From Streptomyces sp. LBL (lineage in GTDB: Bacteria; Actinomycetota; Actinomycetes; Streptomycetales; Streptomycetaceae): a DNA stretch of 64,000 nt. Under the pieces are notes generated by a model that was given only the letters and a program-made list of their open reading frames with translations, did no database searches and was not told the origin of the DNA. Of this stretch, positions 41,978-50,890 are shown one piece after another. The stretch's first letter is position 1, and each line of letters starts with the position of its first letter. The stretch lies in contig NZ_JARXYX010000014.1 of NCBI RefSeq assembly GCF_029893585.1, forward strand, positions 62,001-126,000, given 5' to 3'. Both the position numbers and the translations under genes were made by a program.

Positions 41978-43082
41978 CAGGGCCCCGGCAAAGTCGTCTT
42001 GTAGCCCTGTGGCGTGGGGTTTTGTGGCGGGGTAGCGGTGCGCGGGCGTGTTCCGGTCCGGTTGGATGGAGGTTCCTACGCCGTACCGTCCGACCAGGGG
42101 ATCACGCCCGCGCCATGCCATCGTCTCTCATCCCCGCGCCTGTTCGCACGCCCGTACTGGATCACGAACTCCTCGTCCACCTGCTCGGCCGGATACCTGA
42201 TCCGCGCCGACGGCGCGGTGTGCGGCATCCGGTGGGTGCCCTGATCGCGGTGGCCGTGTGTGCGGTGGTGGCCGGAGCGCGGGGGTTCACCGCGATCGGG
42301 GAGTGGGCCCGTGATGCCGGCGGCGGTGCGCTTGCCCGGCTGGGACTTGAACGCGGCGGTGTGGACGAGTCGACGTTGCGGCGCCTGTTCGCCCGCCTCG
42401 ACGCGGACCTGCTCGATGCGGTGCTGGGTGCCTGGGCGGCGACCGGGACCGCGTTGGTGGCGGGACGGCGGGTGATCGCCATCGACGGCAAGACCGTCCG
42501 GGGTGCACGCAGTGGCGGCTCCTCGGCCCCGCACCTGGTCGCCGCCCTCGCGCACGGATCAGGGGTGGTGCTCGGCCAGATCGCCGTGAGCGAGAAGAGC
42601 AACGAGATCCCGGCTGCCCGGGAGCTGCTCCAGAACCTCGACCTGGACGGCGTGGTCGTCACGATGCACGCGCTGCACACCCAGCACGACACCGCGGCTG
42701 TCGTGACCAGGGCCGGCGGTGACTACGTCCTGACCGTGAAGGCCAATCAGAAGTCGTTGTATGCGCACCTCAAAGCGCTTCCCTGGGTTTCTGTACCCGC
42801 CACCACCAGGACAGATCGCGGTCACGGACGCCGGGCCACCGGGACGGTCAAGGTCGTCGAGGTACCGGCCTGGGTCGAGTTCAGCGGAGCCGCGCAGGTC
42901 GCACAACTGCGGCGCACCGTCACCCGCAAGGGTCGACGGACCGTCGAGATCGTCTACCTGATCACCAGCGCGGACGCCCGTACCGCGCCACCGGAAGTCC
43001 TGGCCACCTGGGTGCAGTCGCACTGGGAGATCGAAAACCGCCTCCACTGGGTCCGCGACGTCACCTTCGACGAGGACCGCTC
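41978..43082 (+). mobile_element. ISAs1-family element, copy 1 (left part; cut by IS3)
   Basis: The left end is CAGGGCCCCGGCAAAGTCGT, which matches the ends of copy 2 (52183-53466). The element is interrupted at 43082 by the IS3 element, and its last 180 or so bases (transposase C-terminus and right end) are not found on the other side. Copy 2 shows the full element is 1284 bp. Confidence 0.85.
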
Positions 43083-43101
43083 TGAATCGCCCCGGGTTTG
43101 A
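42115..43101 (+). pseudogene. ISAs1-family DDE transposase, copy 1 (C-terminus lost)
   Basis: From ATG 42115 the product shows the ISAs1 layout: N-terminal DDE_Tnp_1-associated domain (HPVGALIAVAVCAVVAGARG), RRVIAIDGKTVRGARSGGSS with the first catalytic Asp, LDGVVVTMHALHTQHDTA with the second Asp, and the Y-(2)-R-(3)-E-like region WVQSHWEIENRLHWVRDVTF. The frame then enters IS3 sequence at DEDRS and ends after five foreign residues. About 50 C-terminal residues are missing. Copy 2 has these residues but carries a frameshift, so neither copy is intact. Confidence 0.88.
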
Positions 43102-43134
43102 TGGAGACATCGAAGACCCAGAAGGATGCCGATC

Positions 43135-43433
43135 ATGGCTGCTCCCCGTAAGTACCCCGACGAACTGCGCGAGCGTGCGACGCGGCTGGCGATCGAGGCC
43201 CGCAAGGACCCCGCCGGCAGGGCCGGTGCGATCAAGCGGATCGCTGACCAGCTCGACGTGCACCCTGAGGCCCTGCGCGGCTGGGTCAAGCGGGCCGAGA
43301 CCGACGAGGGCATCGTGCCTGGCGCCACCAGCACCGACGCTGCACGAATCGCTGAGCTGGAGCGGGAGGTGAAGGAACTTCGGCGGGCGAACGCGATATT
43401 GAAGTCCGCCTCGGCTTTCTTCGCCGCGGAGCT
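43135..43433 (+). CDS. IS3-family OrfA, exon 1 (before the group II intron)
   Basis: OrfA is the DNA-binding part of the IS3 transposase. The frame reads AAPRKYPDELRERATRLAIE, helix-turn-helix AIKRIADQLDVHPEALRGWV, and the leucine-zipper RIAELEREVKELRRANAILK, ending ASAFFAAEL at the intron. Joining 43433 to 45641 gives AELDRPLR and a stop at 45657-45659, the canonical end of IS3 OrfA. Unspliced RNA would instead give a 124-residue read-through ending at 43506. ATG 43135 has AAGGA at good spacing. Confidence 0.88.
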
Positions 43434-45640
43434 GTGCGCCACGAGGCGCGATGTTGATCGAGAGGTGGTGAAAGGCCACTTCCGTCAGGCCGTCGTAGCG
43501 GCCTGATCGAAGCTTGGGGGCAGCCTGATCCGGGGAACGCCGGTGAGGGTGGCAAGCGGCCCCGACGAAGGCGGGACGTACCGGAACTACCAGAGGGTGC
43601 GGGCCCGTTCAGCGAGGTCAGAAGGTGTAGCGAGAGCGAACCAGTGGTGGACGCCCCGTAACAGCGAAGCCGGGTCAAATCTGGTGGATATGGGCCGGTG
43701 TGCAGCGCGTGAGGGCCGGGCCTCGGGCCGGTCTGCAATTCCGAAGCCGTTTAGCTCTGTCGGTGGGGAGGCCACGTCGAAGGTCTGCGGCGTAGACGTG
43801 GCGATGCTGCCGGGGTAGAGCTGGGCGCCTCCCTGACCGATCGATCGCATCGTGAACGTGGGAACCATCCGCGGTCGCCCTCCTGCCGGACAGCCAGTTC
43901 GGGGGCGGGCAAGTCCGTTGCCGACTGAGGGCCGTGGGATGGGGCGGAGGCTCTGTAGTAGTCGCGGGCGTGACGACCCGTCGTGGAGGCCGTGAGAGAC
44001 GGCCGCAGGGCGAAGGGGGCCAGCAAGTCAGCAGTCGAGGCTGCTGGAATATCGGGAGGGTTTCGCTGGTGAATACCGACGAACTGGAGCACGCCATATA
44101 TGTGGCGGAGCGACGGGTACTGAATATCCAGACCAAGCTGCACCGTTGGGCTCGTGATGATGCTCATCGCAGGTTCGACGACCTCTACAATCTCGTTGCC
44201 GATCCCGGTTTCCTTCTGGTGGCCTGGGATCGGGTGAGGGGCAACAGGGGTGCCCGCACGGCTGGAGTGGACGGGCGCACGGCCCGTTCCGTCGAGGCCG
44301 GGCAGGGCGTCGAGGATTTCCTCGACGGACTGCGGTCGCAGCTGAAGGACCGTAGTTTCCGCCCACTTCCGGTGCGGGAGCGTATGATCCCCAAAACCGG
44401 CGGGAAGCTCCGCCGTCTGGGGATCGCAACCATCACCGACCGGGTGGTCCAGGCATCCCTGAAACTGGTGTTGGAGCCCATTTTCGAGGCGGACTTCCTC
44501 CCGTGTTCTTACGGGTTCCGCCCGAATCGCCGTGCTCATGACGCGGTGGCCGAGGTGCGCTATATCGCTTCAAGACCACGCAACTATGAGTGGATCGTTG
44601 AGGGAGACATCACGGCCTGCTTCGACGAAATATCGCATCCGGCGCTAATGGGCCGGGTGCGGCATCGAGTCGGGGACAAGCCTGTCCTGGGACTGGTGAA
44701 GGCTTTCCTCAAGTCGGGCATCCTCGGTGAGGACCGTCTGCTGAGGGAGACCACCGCCGGAACCCCACAGGGGTCGATTCTCTCGCCTCTGCTCAGCAAC
44801 GTGGCACTGTCGGTCCTGGACGAGTACATAGCCCAGGCGCCGGGAGGTCCGAGTGCTGGGAAGGTGGACCGTGCCAGACGGCACCGCCATGGTCTTCCCA
44901 ACTATCGCCTTATTAGGTACGCGGACGACTGGTGCCTGATGGTCTTCGGCTCGAAAGCCGATGCTGAGGTCCTGCGCGAGGAAATCGCTGAGGTCTTGTC
45001 CACGATGGGCCTGCGCCTGTCACCGGAGAAGACCTTGATTACCCATATCGATGAGGGGCTGGACTTTCTCGGGTGGCACATCCAGCGCCACCGCAAGAGA
45101 GGGACCAGTCAGCACTACGTCTATACCTACCCCGCGAAGAAGGCTGTTCAGGCCGTGAAGCGGAAGGTCAAGACGTTGTGTCGAGAGGTCGAAGTGAACC
45201 AGCCGTTGGATGACCTGCTGCGTCGGCTGAATATGGCGTTGCGGGGCTGGTGTGCTTACTTCCGGCCCGGGGTGTCTTCCGTGACATTCGCCTACCTGAG
45301 CCACTACACGTGGCGGACGGTATGGCGTTGGATGCGGCGCAAGCATCGCCGGTCCACGTGGAAGGAACTCCGCCACCGCTACTGCGGCGGCGGTTGGTGG
45401 CCCACCAGCGAGAACAGGGAGCTGTTCGACCCCGAGAAGGTAGGAACGACCCGCTACCGTTATCGAGGTTCAATTATTCCGGCTCCCTGGCCTATCGCGG
45501 GATGAGGATGTATAACACGCAGCCCATTTCGGGGCTTGTGGAGAGCCCGGTGCATTGAGAGGTGCCCGCCGGGTTCGGGAAGCGGTCCGGGGAAACGGGC
45601 CGGCCGAAAGGCCGGAACCGCGCCCCGGGCCGACTTTCAC
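43434..45640 (+). mobile_element. Group II intron (2207 nt) inserted in IS3 orfA
   Basis: The 5' boundary is GTGCGCC, fitting the GUGYG consensus. Domain V is at 45543-45576 (GAGCCCGG paired with CCGGGTTC, AGC triad present), a domain VI-like hairpin follows, and the intron ends with AC. Exact excision restores orfA. Candidate exon-binding sites in domain I are AGCTCTG (43753-43759), which pairs with the upstream exon end CGGAGCT, and CGAAGG (43566-43571), which pairs with TCTTCG. Each pairing uses one wobble. It encodes its own reverse transcriptase/maturase. Confidence 0.9.
44069..45505 (+). CDS. ltrA: Group II intron reverse transcriptase/maturase
   Basis: The 478-residue protein has the RT0-RT7 blocks: AGVDGRTA, RPLPVRERMIPKTGGKLRRL, YGFRPNRRAHDAV, GDITACFDEISH, GTPQGSILSPLLSNVAL, the catalytic IRYADDWCLMVFG, and LSPEKTLITHIDEGLDFLGW. 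A maturase X domain (WRTVWRWMRRKHRRSTWKEL, with CGGGWWP) completes it. No HNH endonuclease domain follows, so mobility would rely on reverse splicing and replication primers. GTG 44069 has GGGAGGG upstream. The gene lies wholly inside intron domain IV. Confidence 0.95.
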   Translation: MNTDELEHAIYVAERRVLNIQTKLHRWARDDAHRRFDDLYNLVADPGFLLVAWDRVRGNRGARTAGVDGRTARSVEAGQGVEDFLDGLRSQLKDRSFRPLPVRERMIPKTGGKLRRLGIATITDRVVQASLKLVLEPIFEADFLPCSYGFRPNRRAHDAVAEVRYIASRPRNYEWIVEGDITACFDEISHPALMGRVRHRVGDKPVLGLVKAFLKSGILGEDRLLRETTAGTPQGSILSPLLSNVALSVLDEYIAQAPGGPSAGKVDRARRHRHGLPNYRLIRYADDWCLMVFGSKADAEVLREEIAEVLSTMGLRLSPEKTLITHIDEGLDFLGWHIQRHRKRGTSQHYVYTYPAKKAVQAVKRKVKTLCREVEVNQPLDDLLRRLNMALRGWCAYFRPGVSSVTFAYLSHYTWRTVWRWMRRKHRRSTWKELRHRYCGGGWWPTSENRELFDPEKVGTTRYRYRGSIIPAPWPIAG

Positions 45641-45655
45641 GGACCGTCCACTGCG

Positions 45656-46570
45656 ATGAAGGTCGCCTACATCGACCAGTACAAGGAGACGTTCGGCGTC
45701 CAGCCGATCTGCGACGTCCTCGCCGAGACGGATGCGCCGATCGCGCCGAGCACCTACTACGCCGCCCGCACCCGCCCGCCCTCGGCCCGCAGCCTGCGAG
45801 ACGAGGCGATCACCAAGGAGATACGCCGGATTCACGAGGCCAACTACGGCGTCTACGGGGCCCGCAAGGTGCACGCCGCCCTCCGGCGCGAGGGCGGCGA
45901 GGTGGCCCGCTGCACGGTCGAGCGCCTCATGCGCGCGGCTGGTCTGCGCGGGGTAATCCGGGCCAGGAGCCCACGCACCACCCGCCCCGCACCCGAGACC
46001 GACCGGCCCGCCGACCTGGTCGAGCGGCAGTTCACCGCGAGCGCGCCGAACCAGCTATGGGTCGCGGACATCACCTACATCAGAACCTTCTCCGGCTGGG
46101 TCTACGCCGCTTTCGTCATCGACGTCTTCTCCCGCATGGTCGTCGGCTGGCAGGTCGCAACCTCCCTCTACACCGACCTCGCCCTTGACGCCCTGGAGAT
46201 GGCGATCTGGCGCCGCCGGCACACCGGCGCCGACCTCACGCACCACTCGGATCGCGGAGTCCAATACCGAGCTCTTCGCTGCACCGAACGTCTCGACGTT
46301 GAGGCCGCCGTGGCCTCGGTCGGCTCCAAGGGCGACTCGTACGACAACGCCCTGGCCGAGGCGTTCAACAGCCTGTTCAAGGCCGAGCTGATCCGCAACA
46401 GGGGACCCTGGACCGGCATCAACGACGTCGAGGTCGCGGTCGCCGAGTACATCGACTGGTTCAACCAGCGCCGCCTCCACGGCGAACTCGGTCACATCAC
46501 CCCAGCCGAACACGAGGCCGCCCACTACCTCGCGGCCGAAGCTCCTGCGTCACTCCAGAAAGCCAGCTAA
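45656..46570 (+). CDS. IS3-family OrfB transposase (DDE integrase core)
   Basis: The 304-residue product has the HTH_21 segment NYGVYGARKVHAALRREGGE and an rve integrase core with Asp in WVADITYIRTFSGWVYAAFV, Asp in HHSDRGVQYRAL and Glu in NSLFKAELIRNRGPW. Its ATG overlaps the spliced orfA stop (ATGA), the arrangement used for frameshifting to an OrfAB fusion. All catalytic residues are present, so with splicing the element could still be active except for its flank deletion. Confidence 0.93.
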   Translation: MKVAYIDQYKETFGVQPICDVLAETDAPIAPSTYYAARTRPPSARSLRDEAITKEIRRIHEANYGVYGARKVHAALRREGGEVARCTVERLMRAAGLRGVIRARSPRTTRPAPETDRPADLVERQFTASAPNQLWVADITYIRTFSGWVYAAFVIDVFSRMVVGWQVATSLYTDLALDALEMAIWRRRHTGADLTHHSDRGVQYRALRCTERLDVEAAVASVGSKGDSYDNALAEAFNSLFKAELIRNRGPWTGINDVEVAVAEYIDWFNQRRLHGELGHITPAEHEAAHYLAAEAPASLQKAS

Positions 46571-46600
46571 CTCAGTCTCCACGAAACCCAGGGCTTGACA

Positions 46601-47049
46601 TCGGCTCCCGCTCCGGTTTCGAGGGAGAGCCCGGCGTGAGCATGTACTGCGCGTCGAAGTTCGCGGTAGCCGGGATCAGCGAGGCGCTCGCGGTCGAATT
46701 GGAGCCGTTCGGAATCCAGAGCATGGTCGTGGAGCCCGGGGTCTTCCGCACCGACTTCCTCGACGCCAGTTCCCTGTCAACCGTCGCCGAGCGCATCCCC
46801 GCCTACGACGGCACGCCGGCCCACGCCACGCTGGACTGGGCCGCCACGGCCAATCACACCCAGCTCGGTGACCCCGTCAAGGGTGCCGCCCTCATCTACG
46901 AGGTGACCTGCCAGGACAAGCTGCCCGGGCACCTGGCCCTGGGGCGCGACGCGATCGAACGCCGGCTGGTCAAGATCCGCAGCATCCAGGACGACCTCGT
47001 GGCCTGGCAGGACAAGTCCGCCGCCACGGCCTGCGACGCCGCCGCCTGA
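46601..47049 (+). pseudogene. SDR-family gene, C-terminal part, cut by IS3
   Basis: Directly at the IS3 end the frame reads GSRSGFEGEPGVSMYCASKF (active-site Tyr-X-X-X-Lys of an SDR), then AVELEPFGIQSMVVEPGVFR to a normal C-terminus. Only about 148 residues remain; the cofactor-binding half is gone. It is unlike SDR1 and SDR2. The missing 5' part was presumably removed with the IS flank. Confidence 0.85.
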
Positions 47050-47466
47050 CCAACATCAGCGAGCTGACCATCCTGGCCACGTCGCAGCCGGTACCGCGGG
47101 CGCCTTGCAGCGCCGGCCCGAGGAGCACGCCCAAGGGCACCCATTCCGCCGTCCACATGCGCGACCGCCTCGATGCCGTAGCCGCGGTACTCGATGGCCG
47201 CCCATGCAGGCGCTCGGCCGGAGCGCCCCAGCCGAGCGCCTGCACCAGCTGCCCGCAGCCTGTTGAGTTCTGCCTGGCACAGCGATGGCAGGTATGCGCG
47301 CCACCCGCAGTCACGCCCTGGTGGCTGAGCACGTCCTGGTGCCGGCCGAGCAGGTCGCGCCGGCAGCCCCCTTCCTCGTGGAGGACATGATGCCGCGCCT
47401 GGACAGACCAGTCTGTCTATTACTAACGTAGTCCAGACCGACTGGTCTATCTGGGAGGGATCGCTG
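47050..47466. promoter_or_regulatory. Intergenic region with two TetR-type palindromes
   Basis: ACAGACCAGTCTGT (47403-47416) is a perfect palindrome. AGACCGACTGGTCT (47435-47448) is a second dyad with five-base arms. Both share AGACC/GGTCT and lie just before the MFS gene, whose operon encodes a TetR regulator. The rest of the stretch (47050-47390) holds no gene I can support. Confidence 0.65.
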
Positions 47467-48717
47467 GTGGCAGCCCGCAGCACCCGCACGGCCACGCTGC
47501 CCGAATTTCCGGCAGCTCGCCGAGACGGGCAGGACGTACCCGGTGGCGCCGGCATGCTCGTGCTCGCGAGCTCCGTCGTCGTGCTCTTCCTCGCCTGCGC
47601 GAACGCGCCGAGCCCGCTGTACCAGACGTACGAGTCGGCGTGGCACGCCAGCGCGCTGACCGGGACGATCGCGTTCGCCACCTACGCGGTGGCAGTCATC
47701 GGCGGGTTGCTGTGGCTGGACAGGCTGCCCGAGCGTTTCGGGCGCCGAGCGGTACTGCTCACCTCCATCGGAGGTCAGGTCATCGCCCTTGGCATGTTCA
47801 CTCTCGCCGGCTCGTTCGTGCCGATCTTCATCGGCAGGGCGGTGCAGGGTCTGGCCTCGGGCGCCACGTTCGGAACCCTGTCAGCTCTCATGATCGAGTC
47901 CGACGGCGAGCGCGGCCCGATCGCGAGCGCCGCCTCGCCGGGCACCGGCAGTGGGATCGGGGCGCTGCTGAGCGGCGTTCTCATCCAGTTCGTTCCCGGC
48001 CCCACGCGCACGATCTACCTGACCCTGGGCTCAGTACTGCTGGTCCAAGGGGTCCTGGTCTGGCGCCTGCTCCCGGACACGGGCCGGCCGGCGATCCCGG
48101 TGCTGTCGCTCAAGCCGCGCGTGGCCGTGCCCGCTCACGCCCGCGCCGCCTTCCTCGGGTGCGCTCCCGTGGTCTTCGCGGTGTGGGGCTTGTCGGGGTT
48201 CTACGCGGCGCTGAGTCCGGCGTTGTTCCGGACCCTGGCGCCCGGCGCCTCCGGCTGGCAGAGCGCGCTCCCGCTGTTCACGTTGCTCGGCACCGCGACG
48301 GTGACGACCGTGGCGTTGCGCCACGTCAGCGGTCGAGCGGTCACCATCGTCGGCCTGCTCATGACGCTCGCCGGCCTCGGCGTCACGGTCGCGGTCCTCG
48401 CGCTGGGCTCGGTCGGCCTCTATCTGGCGGCCAGTGCGATAGTGGGCATGGGATACGGCCCGGGCTTTCAGGGCCCCCTCCGCATGGTGACCGCGACCGC
48501 GTCGGACCGCGAGCGGCCGGCGTTGATCGCAGCCGTCTTCGTCGTCGCCTACCTGGGCCTCGGCGCCGCCGCGATCGTGCCGGGCGCGTTGACGAGTGAG
48601 GGAATACCGCTCACGCGGGTGGCGGCCGGCTTAGCCATGGTTCTGGCAACTCTCAGTGCCGCCGCGTTGGTGGCGATCGTGCGTGCCCCAGGAAGGGTTG
48701 ATTCAGATGCGGATTGA
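47467..48717 (+). CDS. MFS transporter
   Basis: The 416-residue protein has about twelve hydrophobic segments, beginning with LVLASSVVVLFLACANA, and the inter-helix motif LPERFGRRAVLLTSIGGQ of the major facilitator superfamily between helices 2 and 3. It is most like drug or metabolite exporters of proton-antiport type. GTG 47467 has GGGAGGG upstream. The tetR gene downstream overlaps its end by 11 bases, so the regulator controls its own transporter operon, probably through the palindromes at 47403 and 47435. Confidence 0.9.
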   Translation: MAARSTRTATLPEFPAARRDGQDVPGGAGMLVLASSVVVLFLACANAPSPLYQTYESAWHASALTGTIAFATYAVAVIGGLLWLDRLPERFGRRAVLLTSIGGQVIALGMFTLAGSFVPIFIGRAVQGLASGATFGTLSALMIESDGERGPIASAASPGTGSGIGALLSGVLIQFVPGPTRTIYLTLGSVLLVQGVLVWRLLPDTGRPAIPVLSLKPRVAVPAHARAAFLGCAPVVFAVWGLSGFYAALSPALFRTLAPGASGWQSALPLFTLLGTATVTTVALRHVSGRAVTIVGLLMTLAGLGVTVAVLALGSVGLYLAASAIVGMGYGPGFQGPLRMVTATASDRERPALIAAVFVVAYLGLGAAAIVPGALTSEGIPLTRVAAGLAMVLATLSAAALVAIVRAPGRVDSDAD

Positions 48718-49291
48718 ATCGGACGGTACACCTCGCGAGCGGCTCCTCGCCGCCGCCGCGGAGCTGTTCTACCAGGAAGGCGTCCGAAGCGTCGGCATCG
48801 GTCGGCTGCTCGAACGTGCAGGGGTGGCGAAGGCCAGTCTGTACGACGCTTTCGGCTCCAAGGACGAGCTGGTCACCGCCTATCTGCGGGAGCGGCACGC
48901 CGCCATGCGGGAGCATTTCCAACGGGCCGTGGCCCGCCATCGCACCCCTCGGGCGCGGGTACTCGCTCCGTTCGACGTCCAAGCCGAGTTCGCCGCCGAC
49001 AGCACCTATCGCGGATGCGCCTTCGCCCGCGCGGCCGCCGAGTCGCATGCGGCCGGCGTGGACAGTGCCGCCTCGGATTATCGCCAGTGGATCCGCCGGA
49101 CCTTCGCCGAACTGGCGGCAGAGGCCGGGGCAGTTGACCCGGAGACGTTGGCGACACAACTGCACGCCTTGTGGGACGGGTCCGCGCAGTCGCTCCAGAT
49201 GGACCGCAACCCCGCGGTCGTGCAGGCCACGCGTGACGCCGCGGCCGCCCTGCTCGACGCCGCGCTGCCCGTCACGCGGAAGGCGCCCTAG
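48707..49291 (+). CDS. TetR-family regulator of the MFS operon
   Basis: The 194-residue protein has the N-terminal HTH (LLAAAAELFYQEGVRSVGIG, GVAKASLYDAFGSKDELV). Its C-terminal domain, with YRGCAFARAAAESHAAG and the Cys after Gly, is typical of TetR_C_16/33-type members that answer electrophiles or lipophilic drugs. It overlaps the transporter gene and precedes a nitroreductase and a cysteine hydrolase gene on the same strand. It is probably an autorepressor. Confidence 0.91.
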   Translation: MRIESDGTPRERLLAAAAELFYQEGVRSVGIGRLLERAGVAKASLYDAFGSKDELVTAYLRERHAAMREHFQRAVARHRTPRARVLAPFDVQAEFAADSTYRGCAFARAAAESHAAGVDSAASDYRQWIRRTFAELAAEAGAVDPETLATQLHALWDGSAQSLQMDRNPAVVQATRDAAAALLDAALPVTRKAP

Positions 49292-49336
49292 CCACCGCGA
49301 AGCCCTTGTCCACCGATGCCGACCAGGAGCAACACC

Positions 49337-50017
49337 ATGAACAGCAGCAGCTCGGCCCATCAGACCCTCGGACTCACTGCCGACGAGGTCCTCACCACCA
49401 CGCGCGCGGTTCGCAGGCGACTCGACCTGACCCGGCCCGTTCCGCGCGAGCTGATCCAGGAGGCCGTGAAGGTCGCCACCCAGGCGCCGACCGGCCGCAA
49501 CCAGCAGCAGTGGGACTTCGTCTTCATCGACGATCCGGCGACGAAGGCGAAGGCCGCCGACATCTGGCGCGCCGGGCTCATGGACGGCGCGCCGGACGAG
49601 CACGACTCCGCGCCGCTTCCGACCCGGATGAGCTTTGCCTCGGCGGAGTGGGGACGGATCCGGGGCAGTCTCGGCCACCTGGTCCAGCACTTGCACGAGG
49701 TGCCGGTGCTGATGATCCCGGTGGTGCGGGTCGCGCGCAGGGCGGAACTCGACTCGATCCGCGGGCAGGCGCACAACTGGGGCTCGGTCATTCCCGCGAC
49801 CTGGAGCTTCATGCTCGCCGCGCGGGAACGCGGCCTGGGAACGGCGTGGACCGCGGCTCACCTCAACTACGAGCGCGAGATGGCCGACCTGCTCGGCCTC
49901 CCCTTCGAGAAGACCGTTCAGGTGGCGCTGACCCCCATCGCTTACACGATCGGCACGGACTTCAAGCCGGCCCCGCGGGCAGACGACAGCAACTTCAGCC
50001 ATTGGAACCGCTGGTAG
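49337..50017 (+). CDS. Nitroreductase-family flavoprotein
   Basis: The 226-residue protein has the FMN-binding start TTTRAVRRRLDLTRPVPREL, QAPTGRNQQQWDFVFIDD, SFMLAARERGLGTAWTAAHL and a C-terminal PIAYTIGTDFKPAPR. It should reduce nitro groups, quinones or enones with NAD(P)H. The ATG at 49337 has AGGAG at proper spacing. It lies 45 bases after the tetR gene and probably belongs to the same operon, which is consistent with a detoxification response. Confidence 0.9.
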   Translation: MNSSSSAHQTLGLTADEVLTTTRAVRRRLDLTRPVPRELIQEAVKVATQAPTGRNQQQWDFVFIDDPATKAKAADIWRAGLMDGAPDEHDSAPLPTRMSFASAEWGRIRGSLGHLVQHLHEVPVLMIPVVRVARRAELDSIRGQAHNWGSVIPATWSFMLAARERGLGTAWTAAHLNYEREMADLLGLPFEKTVQVALTPIAYTIGTDFKPAPRADDSNFSHWNRW

Positions 50018-50207
50018 CAGCACGGCTGGTAGGGCGATCGAGCAGGCGATGCGGCGGCCGAGCGGTGACCGAACGAGCCGCGGCCGACCGATCGGCACGA
50101 CGGCGAGCGCCGTGAGGCGCTCTGCTCGCGGGCACCCGGTGTCGTGGGCGCCAGAACGAGGGCCAGGGTTCCACGCTGTGCCCGAAAGAGGACAGAAGAG
50201 GAGAACC

Positions 50208-50822
50208 ATGTACCCGAGGGAGCGAACCGCCCTCATCGTCATCGACGCCACGAACGACTTCATCGCCGAGGACGGCAAGGCATGGCCGGGGCTGCGTGAG
50301 GTCTGCGAGGAAGTCGGCACGGTGCCGAACATGAAGCGAGTCCTCGAGGCGGCGCGCGCTGCCGGGATCCAGGTACTGCACGCACCGATGGAGACTCAGC
50401 CATGGGACTACGGGCCCTGGAAGCACCGCACGCCGAGCCACGACGGCATGTTCCAGGCCCAGTTGTTCCAGGCCGGCACCCGGGGCGCGGAATTCCACCC
50501 CGACTTCGTGCCCGCCGACGGCGAAGTGGTCGTCACCGCACACAAGACCTTTGACGCGTTCCACGGCACGGACATGGACGTGCAGCTTCGCCAGCGCGAC
50601 ATCGACCATTTGATCCTCTGCGGCCTCACCACCAATACCTGCGTGGACTCGACCGGCCGGGACGCCGTCGAAAGGGGCTACAGCGTGACCTTCGCCTCCG
50701 ACGCGGTGGCCACCTGCACCATGGACATGCAGCGGGCGACCATCGACCTGAACTGGCCGCGCTACGCCCAGCAGATCGCGACCACTGACGAGATCGTCAG
50801 CGCTTTGGAGAACGTGAAGTAA
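50208..50822 (+). CDS. Cysteine hydrolase (isochorismatase-like family)
   Basis: The 204-residue protein has the catalytic triad of the family: Asp in ALIVIDATNDF, Lys in VVTAHKTFDAFHGTD and Cys in LCGLTTNTCVDSTGRDAVER, where the nucleophile follows a cis-peptide. Members hydrolyse isochorismate, nicotinamide, carbamoylsarcosine or peroxyureidoacrylate. The substrate here is open. ATG 50208 follows GAAGAGGAGAACC. It ends the MFS-tetR-nitroreductase series, 190 bases after the nitroreductase. Confidence 0.9.
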   Translation: MYPRERTALIVIDATNDFIAEDGKAWPGLREVCEEVGTVPNMKRVLEAARAAGIQVLHAPMETQPWDYGPWKHRTPSHDGMFQAQLFQAGTRGAEFHPDFVPADGEVVVTAHKTFDAFHGTDMDVQLRQRDIDHLILCGLTTNTCVDSTGRDAVERGYSVTFASDAVATCTMDMQRATIDLNWPRYAQQIATTDEIVSALENVK

Positions 50823-50890
50823 GGCACTGGACGGCTGGCCCAGCGCGGGAACGGCCGTCCTTGGGCTTCCTGACCGGGTGGCGGAAGCCG

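Larger units (their letters stand above)
43083..46600 (+). mobile_element. IS3-family insertion sequence carrying a group II intron
   Basis: Imperfect terminal inverted repeats begin with TG on both sides; their best part is GCCCCGGGTTTGATGGAGAC against GCCCTGGGTTTCGTGGAGAC (17 of 20). Inside are orfA (from 43135, interrupted), a 2207-base intron, and orfB (45656-46570). Without the intron the element is about 1.3 kb, a normal IS3 size. The left side is ISAs1 sequence and the right side is a broken SDR gene with no matching target repeat, so a deletion has removed the right flank. Confidence 0.85.

Noticed and set aside
47056..47304. Minus-strand frames after the SDR fragment with a possible relaxase-like phrase (AIEYRGYGIEAV)
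   Set aside because: Only one short phrase looked familiar and no relaxase His cluster follows; codon usage does not support a gene.
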